NCBI RefSeq assembly: GCF_024498275.1
Contig: NZ_CP101809.1
Location: 744,001 to 808,000 of the forward strand
Origin: Mycoplasmoides fastidiosum
GTDB taxonomy: Bacteria > Bacillota_I > Bacilli_A > Mycoplasmatales > Mycoplasmoidaceae
Length of the DNA: 64,000 nt
Reading direction: 5' to 3'
The translations under genes were made by a program, and so were the position numbers. Under the pieces are notes generated by a model, which saw nothing but the letters and a program-made list of their open reading frames with translations, had not been told where the DNA came from and ran no database searches. Below, piece after piece: positions 54,601-64,000 of the stretch; the stretch's first letter is position 1; each line of letters begins with the position of its first letter.

Positions 54601-57600
54601 ATAAAATCCGGGGTAAGGAGTTAGTTGCCACAATCAACCGGAATTTTCATAATGGAGTAAACGAATTGTATAATCCGTTCAATTTCAGACTAAAACGGTT
54701 TTGTTTGAAAATGGGACTTTCACGCATTAATGCTAATGAAGAAGCCCGTAAGGTTAGGGTTGAAGCAATAATTGCTACTAAACCTAAAATACCTAACGGA
54801 ATTAACACATAATAAATTAAGGTTAAATAATTAAACTCTACTGGACTCGAATCTAAGAACCAGTAATTACTTAAGATTGTAAATAACGTATTTTGGGTGA
54901 ATAATCCCACAAAATAACCAATGATTGGTCCAATTAAAGCAGGAATGGTGACAAAGATCACTGAAGATAAAATGATCGTTAGTTTAGAAATTCCATTTGC
55001 TCCTAAGTTCCCAAATACTTTAGAGTTGTTTTTAAAGTAACGTCGCACTAACACGATTACCCCAAATAGGGTTAAGATCGCCACGATAATAATTAAAAAA
55101 TAACTGACTAAATTCAGGATTTTAATGATGTTATCAACAAAAACAACTCGGTAAGCACTAGCTGAAAAAGTCATGCTGGTATCATCAGCATTATAGAAAA
55201 TCGTGCCACTAGGCGCATATTCATTAACCGCAGTTCGTAAACTATCTAGAAATTGGGTAGTTAATCCAGCTTCTTTAATCTGTTCAGGCACTAAAACTGA
55301 AATGTAGTTTTCAGTCATACCCGCTGGATTATTTGCTAAGTATTTGTTGTAACCATTTTCGTTGACATAAACTAAAACTTCGTGTAATGGATCAGGAATC
55401 AAATTAAATAGGGAAATGGATGGAAAAACAAAATCTGCAGTTAACCCAGTTCCCACAATAATCGCTTGTACTCCGCCCGCATTTAAAATATTTTGGGAAT
55501 TACGCGGATCAATGATGAAATTATTTAATTCTGCTTCTCATTGTTGCTGGTTGATTTGTTCAGAATTAGCTAATAACTTAAAGTTTTCATACGCTTCATC
55601 ACTAATGGGTTTTTTATCAAAATGTCGTGCAAACTCAGGTGAAACAACAATAAATGGAGCAGTTGTATCACTTAAATAAGCTGGAGCTGGAACTTGAGAA
55701 AATTTTTGTAATTGTGCATCAATTGTATTTAACGGACGGAAAAAGTCAACTGAAGTAAAATTAAAAACTAGTTCATGACCGTTATAGTTTCAAAATCCGT
55801 TTTGAATTTGATTCAAATAATCCTGAATTTGAATTCGTTCAGGACCAGTTAAAAAGATGGTTTGTTGTCGATCTTCGTGTTCTAGAATTTTTAAGTATTT
55901 ATCAAAAACTTCACGAATTTTTGGTGATGAAAAATTTGCCCGTAATAACATTCGAATGAACGGAATGTCTTGAGCAGGCGCTAAATCACGGCGAATGTTT
56001 CGTAAGTTTAATCAATTCTGCAGAATTTGGTAGTTACTGTATGATGGTTTATAAAACAGTTCATTTCCGCTAAAAATAATTAATTTATTAACATATTCAG
56101 CATCAGGTGCAGAACTGTCTTGGAAATTACTTTGAATGATTTTATAGCTCATCAAAGCATTATTGGGTTCAGTTGGTGTTAAAGTTGTTTCAGAACTGTT
56201 AGCTGAATTAGTAGTTTGGGTTGATTGTGATGCTGAATTAGTTGGTGTAGTTGTGGTAGTTGGATTATTACTTTCAGAAGTTTGGTTAACAATAATGGAC
56301 TTAACATCGTTCCGAGGAATGTTATAAGTCTCTTTCATGTTAGTTTGAGGGTTTAAAAACTCAAAGTCATTCAAAACATTGTCCACAGTCCACATACCGT
56401 GTTTAACAATAAAATTCCGAATCAAGGCCATTTGATCCCGAGAACGAGCATTATTGTTGGCACTAATTGAATTATTAATTCCCTCAAGAGTTAAGTCTAA
56501 AAGATGAGTTTTTTCTTCGTTGTTTAGTTTAGTTCAAAGTTCAATAAAACCAGCTCGATTAGAATTGCTAGTGGAAGTGAAAATAAATTTTTGGGGATCG
56601 CTTAAACTATCAAATGATGTATTATTAGTGCCTAAATAAGTTTGGATTTCACTTGCATTATTAGTTTTTAATTGGTTTAAAGCATCTTGAATAGTTGAAG
56701 TGCCCCCAATTGTTTTTCATTTATAAAAAACAATTTTGTAAATAGTTTGAACAAACTTATCTAAGTCATAAGTTTTTTCAGGAGTACTGGTTCCACCACC
56801 ACTAGTTGTAGTTGTTTCATTTAAATTGTATTTATTAATTAAATTTTGTAAAGCATTATTGATATCAGCTGCTTGAAAACTATCAACTCGCAAACTATTA
56901 GTTAATGGTTCTAAATACTTGGTTGCTGTGGTTTGGTCAAAATTAGTTAAATTGAAAGTAGGTTGGTTTGGAGCAGGATTTTTGAAATAATTATAAAAAT
57001 ACTGATAACTTTTAGTTCATTTAATTTGGTTATTTTCTAATTCGGGAGTTAGTTCGTTCACTGCTTCATTAACAGTTCGAGCAACCGGAATTAAACCATT
57101 GTATTGGCCACTAGTATCAGTTACACCTTGCGCTTTTGCTAAAAAAGAAGTACCAGAACTAATTTCGTTAATACCAATTTGATCACTATTTTGGGTATTG
57201 TAATTTCCAAAAATTGCTTTCACATAGTTGTATCCAACAACATTAGCTCCAACACCTGATTGAGCAGATAATACAGTAGCGTCACTAACTGCTCCAGTTA
57301 CTCCACATTGTGAAGTTACTAAAATTTCAGTACTAATCAGATTTCCGTTAGTATCAAATTCCAAATCATTAGGATTTAAAAAGTTATAGATCAGTAATGG
57401 CTGAGAGAACTGTGATCCTGGTTGAAAGCATGAAGGCGGAGTTGCATTGCTATTGTGAATTGGTGAAACTGCAGCTCCTAAAACATAGTCAGTGCTACCA
57501 TTTGCTTTACTATAAACCCGAGCCGCAGTTGAATTAATGGCAGTTACAACCCGCGAACGGTATTTCGCTTCAGCAGTGGGAACAAAATCCCCATTACCAT

Positions 57601-57799
57601 AACCATAAGTTGGATTAATGACTGCATCATGTAATTGACTTCGGCTGTTAATGTTATGAACACTTGTAGTCAAATTAGTAATTAAGTTGGTGGCTGCTGA
57701 GTACACCATACTAATAACAGAGATAAAGAACACTAGCGAGAAAATTGATAATCAATTATTGCGAATGCTTCTTAAAATGTTTTTTAAAAAAACAAGCAA
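51686..57799 (-). CDS. Giant FtsX-type ABC permease
   Basis: A single 2037-aa frame; all long stretches lack TAA/TAG. Start is a TTG at 57799 with AAGGAG 8 nt upstream; it gives LKNILRSIRNNWLSIFSL, the usual N-terminus of mycoplasma FtsX permeases, before a first helix (about 15-33). A first FtsX domain lies near 890-1080 (VSYFLIIIVAILTLFGVIVLV, IILSSVIFVTIPALIGPIIG, LIYYVLIPLGILGLVAII, MSSLMIIVLVFIFSNIG) and a second at the C-terminus, about 1900-2020 (LVTIILIVFIPLLIIMVMM and following). Between them are large Asn/Thr/Gln-rich extracellular parts. No ATPase subunit adjoins. Similar giant permeases are known in M. genitalium (MG468 type). Confidence 0.85.
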
Positions 57800-59462
<1,663 letters not shown>

Positions 59463-59494
59463 TAAACCATTTATTAGTTAATTAAATTTTATTC

Positions 59495-60730
59495 ATGATC
59501 TACAATAAAAAAACCATTCGGGATTTAAATTTAGACCAGCAAACCGTTTTAGTACGGTTGGATCTAAATGTTCCTTTAAAAGATGGAGTGGTTGGAGATG
59601 ATACTCGTATCGTTCAATCATTACCAACTTTACAATACTTGATTGAACACAAATGTAAAATCATTGTTTTAAGTCACTTATCCCGCATTAAATCTTTAGA
59701 AGATAAATTAAGCGGGAAAAAAAGTTTAGCCCCAGTAGCTGCGCGCATGGGCGAATTATTAAAACAACCAGTTCGTTTTTTAGCAGCTAACACTGGAACC
59801 GCTGTAACTGAAGCAGTTCAAAATTTAGATTTGGGTGAAGTTTTAGTTTTAGAAAATACCCGTTATCAAGATGTTAATGATCAAGGTGACGTGGTGAAAC
59901 TTGAATCAAAAAACGATCCTAAATTAGCCCAATTTTGGGCTAGCTTAGCCCCAATTTATGTGAACGATGCTTTTGGCACTGCTCACCGAGCTCATGCTTC
60001 AAATGTCGGAATTGCTTCGAATGTTACCCAATCTGCGATTGGGTTTTTAATTGAACAAGAACTACTAAATTTGGCTAGAGCTTGCGATCAATTTGAGCGA
60101 CCTTTGGTCGCTGTTTTAGGGGGCGCAAAAATTTCTGACAAACTAAAAGTGATTGAACGAATTGTTCAAAAAGCTGATTATGTTTTAATCGGTGGAGGTA
60201 TGGCTTATACTTTTAAAAAAGCCAATAACCAGGCAATTGGAAAATCCATGTTAGATCAATCAATGGTTGATAAATGTCGGGAATTGATGCAAACTTATGG
60301 CGAAAAATTAGTGATTCCTATCGATACTCACGCCGCGCCTTCATTTGCTGATTTGCCTGGAAAAGTTTTAGTAGCTAATGCCTCAGCTGCTGAGTGGGGC
60401 GATTGGATTGGGTTAGATATTGGACCAGATTCAATTACCAAATTTAATAACATTTTAGACCAAGCAAAAACTGTAGTTTGAAACGGTCCTATGGGGGTGT
60501 TTGAGTTTAGTCATTATGAAGCCGGAACCCGAGCCATTGCTAATAAAATTCAAGAAATTACGGCTAAAAACCATGCATTTACCTTAATTGGTGGGGGTGA
60601 TTCTGCAGCAGCTTACCAACAATTTAATCATGGTCAAGGAGTTAGTTTCATTTCCACTGGTGGGGGTGCTTCTCTAACTTATATGGAAGAAGAAAATTTA
60701 CCCGGAATTAGTGCTATTGCTGATAAATAA
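59495..60730 (+). CDS. pgk: Phosphoglycerate kinase
   Basis: 411 aa, two-domain kinase making ATP from 1,3-bisphosphoglycerate. Signatures: VLVRLDLNVPLKDGVV, SHLSRIK, ENTRYQDVND, YVNDAFGTAHRAHAS, LGGAKISDKL, and after a TGA (Trp) NGPMGVFEFSHY and IGGGDSAAAYQQF...FISTGGGASLTYMEE. Same operon as gap, as in many mycoplasmas. Confidence 0.98.
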
Positions 60731-60765
60731 TTGCCAATTAGTCTAGCAATTAATCCTTTAAAAAC

Positions 60766-60797
60766 AAAAACGCTTAAACTGAGTTTAAGCGTTTTTT
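60766..60797 (+). terminator. Terminator of gap-pgk
   Basis: Fourteen-base stem AAAAACGCTTAAAC/GTTTAAGCGTTTTT (60766-60779 with 60783-60796), 3-nt loop, T run. Confidence 0.9.
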
Positions 60798-60896
60798 TAT
60801 TGACTGCTTCAGTCATTTTCAATTAGTACAATAACTATTGGTCTTATTGTTCAATTACACACTAACTAAGATCAAGACAAACTCAACAAGTAAAGA

Positions 60897-60930
60897 AAAA
60901 ATCCCTGCTATTTTATTAGCAAGGATTTTT
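60897..60930 (-). terminator. Terminator of the symporter gene
   Basis: Fourteen-base stem with one mismatch (60897-60910 with 60917-60930), 6-nt loop, T run on the minus strand. 50 nt after the symporter stop. Confidence 0.75.
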
Positions 60931-60979
60931 AAAGATTTAATTTAGATAATAACAATTTGGATGAATAATGAAAGATTAA

Positions 60980-62659
60980 TTATTGGTTGCTTACAATTGT
61001 TCCTAATTGTTCAATTTTTTCTTCAGCTAAATCTAAGTATTCTTGACTTAATTGACCTTTTTTAACTAAAGTTGCAATTTTACCTAAAGAAGATTCTAAC
61101 CGGGTTAATTGTTTGAACTCTTTAGTCCGGAATTGCATGGTGTGGTTCACTAATTTTTCAGGAGTTGGCTGGTGGCCAAAACGGTTAGCAATTAATGAAA
61201 ACACATAACCTAAAATCAGTGTAGTAAAGAAGGTGGTTAAAGTTAATCACACCCCGTGGAATTGAATTCGGGCGCTTTCTGGAATAAATCCTTGGGTTAA
61301 TAATCATAACGGAATACCAATGATAAACCCAATAATAATTCCAATTAAAACCCCCACCGAATTAGCCCGGCGACTAAAGATGCCTAATAAGAACACCGCA
61401 ACAGTTGGCGCGTTCAATAAGCCAACAAATCCGGTAAAGTAGTTTAGTAAATCGGTTTGTTTCACATAAATTAATACCACCCCAAACAAAATAGCTGCTC
61501 CCCCAAACACAAGTACTAAAATACGGGAGAATCATAAGTAGTAACGATCGGATTTACTGTGTTTGGTAATTGGTTGAATAAAATCAACGATAATGGAATT
61601 AGCTAATGCAGATAAACCAGAACTAATAGTAGACTGAGAAGAAGCAAAAATGGCTGCTAAAATCAAGCCAACAAATCCAATTGGTAAAGCATTTTTCACA
61701 AAATTAATCATGAAGGTATTTTGACTTACACCAATTGATTTGAATAAATCATTAACATCTGCTCCTGGAACAGTGGAATAATAAGTATATAACGCAGAAC
61801 CAGCGCCAAAGAATAAAAGTACAGTAATAACCCCTAAGAAAGAAGAAATGTATAAAGTTTTGCGAATTTGGGCAATATTACGAGTTCCTTTATACCGTTG
61901 GGTCACATCTTGAGACCCCATAAACGCGTACATGGAATTAATAATGTTGAACAAGAATAAGAAGGAAATTCCCCCCTGAGCTAAACTTAGTTTTCAACTT
62001 TCTTTGGTTAAGATGGATTGGTAAACTAAAGTATCAGAACCATAATTAGTTTTCACTAAAGCCCCAATTAAAACTGCTCCAATTCCCACTAATAAAACAA
62101 TCCCTTGGATTGCATCAGCTCAAATTACCGCTTTAAAACCACCAAATGCGGTTAATAAAGCAACAATAATTCCCACAACCACAATCATGATGTAAGGACT
62201 CACATCAACCACTGCTGTTAATGCAATGATTGGCACAAATAACACAATTGCAACCCGGAAAATTTGGAAAATAATAAAGGACGCAGAATTAATTGCTCTT
62301 AAAGCGTAGTTAAATCGTTCTTGCAAATAAGCATAAGCGGTTGAAGCTTTCAACCGACGATAGAACGGAATAACTCACATTGCCACAAACGGGGTGATGC
62401 CGATTAATGCAATGTTCGGCCCAACTCACATTCAGGCCCCAGTGGCTACTTGACCAGTAATGTTCACAAAAAACAAAGAAGATAAAATGGTTGCTCAAAT
62501 GGACAAACCAACTACTCAAATCGGGTTTTTACTGCCTCCAGTAAAAAAGTTATTGGTGGAATTTTGTTTCCGTCTTCGCTGAATGAATCAGAAAAAACCA
62601 CCTAACCCAGAAACCCCTATCAAGTAGATAACTAAAATAACTATATCTAGCGGGGACAC
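60980..62659 (-). CDS. Sodium:solute symporter (SSS family)
   Basis: 559 aa from a GTG start overlapping the upstream TAG (TAGTG), with AAAGGAG 7 nt before. About 13 hydrophobic helices. Family features: FFTGGSKNPIWVVGLSIWAT in helix 1-2, FQIFRVAIVLFVPIIALTAVV, FGGFKAVIWADAIQGIVLL (the SSS signature-like stretch) and [19 protein letters not shown], with the Na+-site Ser residues. A polar 90-residue C-terminal tail follows. Substrate unknown; nearest neighbours suggest sugar or inositol. Confidence 0.9.
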
Positions 62660-63051
62660 TATTGTTCTCCTTTAATTAAATATTCAACTCATTCTTGGTA
62701 ACTACTATTTCACGCATTAATTGGGGTATTAGTGTTATCACGGAATTTACCGACAAGAATGAAACCAAGGTTGATGAAGCTTCAAATTAAACTAATGAAT
62801 AAGATCGCTGCACCGATTCAAGAAGCAGAAACCACTCCACCATACCCAGTTGTAGAAACAATTGGATTAGAACCATAAATTACCCAAGCCAGAGTAATTA
62901 CAGTTGCACCAACCCAAGAAAATCCTAATTTAGCAAAACCCAACTCCTTACGGCCAACATAAAAATATTCCAAACCAAACAGTCCAGTTAATAAAGTTAG
63001 CCAAACTAAGGTAATTTTGTTTCTTCCATCAATTCGTATTTTATTTTTCAT
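62659..63051 (-). CDS. TM2-domain membrane protein
   Basis: 130 aa from ATG 63051 (a TTG at 63120 would give 153). TM2-like domain LVWLTLLTGLFGLEYFYVGRK with the aromatic G-x-x-Y-F/Y-x-G turn, then helix LGFSWVGATVITLAWVIYG, a loop, and a third helix after a TGA Trp (WIGAAILFISLIWSFINL). Stop shares a base with the symporter GTG, so the two are probably made together. Function unknown. Confidence 0.78.
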
Positions 63052-63511
63052 AATTTCTAATGGATTTTTTCTTTTACTGTAGTTGTTATTTTTTGCAATT
63101 AATGAATTAAAAAGTAGCAAAAAATTTCATTGTAATGATTTTGTTAAAAAGCTTTTTCTGATCAATGTATCGAATTTGGTTGTTATTTTGAATTAAACTA
63201 ACCTGTAATGATTTTGATTTTGTTGAACCAACTACTAATTCCAGAAAAAGGTTTTTAATTGAAAATTCTTAATTTTATTTCATTATGAATAAACAAAAAT
63301 CCCGTCAATTCAGGAAAATTATTCTTCATTTTCATTTATTCAAAATAATTATATGCCTTTAAAATTAATTGCAAATTTTTGATCAAAAGAAAGAAAATAA
63401 TTTCAAAAAAATATTTCAATTATTTTTCCAGATTGAAATTTTTTCTACTTTGTCCTAATAATGGCAAGAAATTTTTTAAATTATGATTTTTGTGGTATGG
63501 CCAAAAAATAA
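63052..63511. other. Intergenic, no gene seen
   Basis: About 460 nt of AT-rich sequence upstream of the TM2-symporter pair; no ORF or tRNA that I can support. It holds short T and A tracts and probably the TM2 promoter. Confidence 0.5.
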
Positions 63512-63535
63512 CCCATAAAAACTGGGTTTTATGGG
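63512..63535 (-). terminator. Terminator overlapping the dehydrogenase stop
   Basis: Nine-base stem CCCATAAAA/TTTTATGGG (63512-63520 with 63527-63535), loop of 6. The gene's TAA (63529-63531) is inside the stem. U tract on the minus strand is weak. Confidence 0.55.
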
Positions 63536-64000
63536 ACCGATTTTTTAGAAGCAATTGCTAATAAATTTTTCGCGGCATTTAAGTTGACATCAACAATTTG
63601 CCGGGTAACAAACGCTTGCTGACAAGCTAATGCAGTTTCGATGTTGACTAAAGCATCAACTAAGGCGCGATTATCATAGTCTTGTTGGTGAATTCGGTTA
63701 ACAAAAGCTTGTAATTCAGCTACATATGCAGTTGCAAACCGCTCGTTGAAATTGCGATAAGTTTGTTGCTGGTGCCCATTCGCATTAATGTAATTAATTT
63801 GGCTGGCTGCATTAGATGGTAGACTAATCGTTAAATGACCATTAGTGCCAATAATTTCGCCTTGAGCTTGATAACCATTACTGCTGATGCGAGAAGCCAT
63901 GAGAATGCCGATTTGTTGATTATCAAATTCAATCATGCCTGCCACGACATCCCCATCATTTCAAGTGGCAAATTCGGGATACTTATAAGCCTTACCCAAA
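63529..64000 (-). CDS. Gfo/Idh/MocA-family NAD(P) dehydrogenase, C-terminal part
   Basis: The last ~157 codons are in the window; the N-terminal Rossmann half lies beyond 64000. PEFATWNDGDVVAGMIEF, then IEIIGTNGHLTISL-like EIIGTNGHLTISLP and AELQAFVNRI...ALVDALVNIETALACQQAF are the alpha/beta domain of inositol 2-dehydrogenase-type enzymes. Likely oxidises inositol or a sugar; gene symbol withheld. Sits 478 nt from the SSS/TM2 pair, same strand. Confidence 0.82.

Overview
The window is a stretch of a wall-less bacterium (Mollicutes, a mycoplasma) that reads UGA as tryptophan. Nearly every gene contains in-frame TGA codons at positions where family alignments expect Trp (for example EF-P, thymidylate synthase, Ffh, PGK). 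DNA is AT-rich, genes are tightly packed with many 1-10 nt overlaps, and there is no cell-wall, LPS or respiratory gene. CGG arginine codons are used freely, unlike in the most AT-rich mycoides/Spiroplasma lineage. The prs-rnmV-rsmI and gap-pgk linkages recall the pneumoniae-type mycoplasmas, but I do not assign a species. All CDS ends below were worked out with TGA = Trp.

Layout. 1-3206 (-): two overlapping ABC exporter half-subunits, the distal one broken by two frameshifts and cut by the window edge. 3418-3798: a TM2 protein. 3881-7348: asnA, tRNA-Trp(CCA) and a long Rel (p)ppGpp enzyme. 7690-16393 (+): a housekeeping run of prs, rnmV, rsmI, a membrane protein with a heptad-repeat partner, tyrS, ffh, a DUF2156 protein and rarA. 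16398-26132 (-): degV, a disordered acidic protein, scpB, a DHFR-ScpA fusion, thyA, plsC, efp, a YgjP-like metallopeptidase, dut, then rplT-rpmI-infC with a long structured leader.

26483-39961 (-): two adjacent giant ORFs (2193 and 2296 aa), paralogous LRR-bearing membrane-anchored surface proteins that take up a fifth of the window. 40386-43369: a six-helix-type membrane protein, then a dicarboxylate/amino-acid symporter preceded by a promoter-terminator leader. 43477-44311: eight tRNA genes (Cys, Arg with anticodon GCG, Pro, Met, Ser, fMet, Asp, Phe). 44516-49423 (+): RDD protein, pcrA, ymdB, YigZ-like protein, coaE. 49475-51533 (-): three unrecognised proteins. 51686-57799 (-): a 2037-aa FtsX-type permease. 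58455-60730 (+): gap and pgk. 60980-64000 (-): Na+/solute symporter, a TM2 protein and the C-terminal part of a Gfo/Idh/MocA dehydrogenase.

How it fits together: thyA, the DHFR half of the fusion and dut form a dTMP/dUTP module embedded in the SMC-accessory (ScpA/ScpB) operon; prs, coaE, gap and pgk supply nucleotide, cofactor and glycolytic functions; Ffh, TyrS, IF-3, L35, L20, EF-P, RsmI, RNase M5 and nine tRNAs serve translation. The most unusual items are the DHFR-ScpA fusion, the paired giant surface proteins, the tRNA-Arg(GCG), a possible attenuated leader before the symporter, and the heptad-repeat/membrane protein pair.
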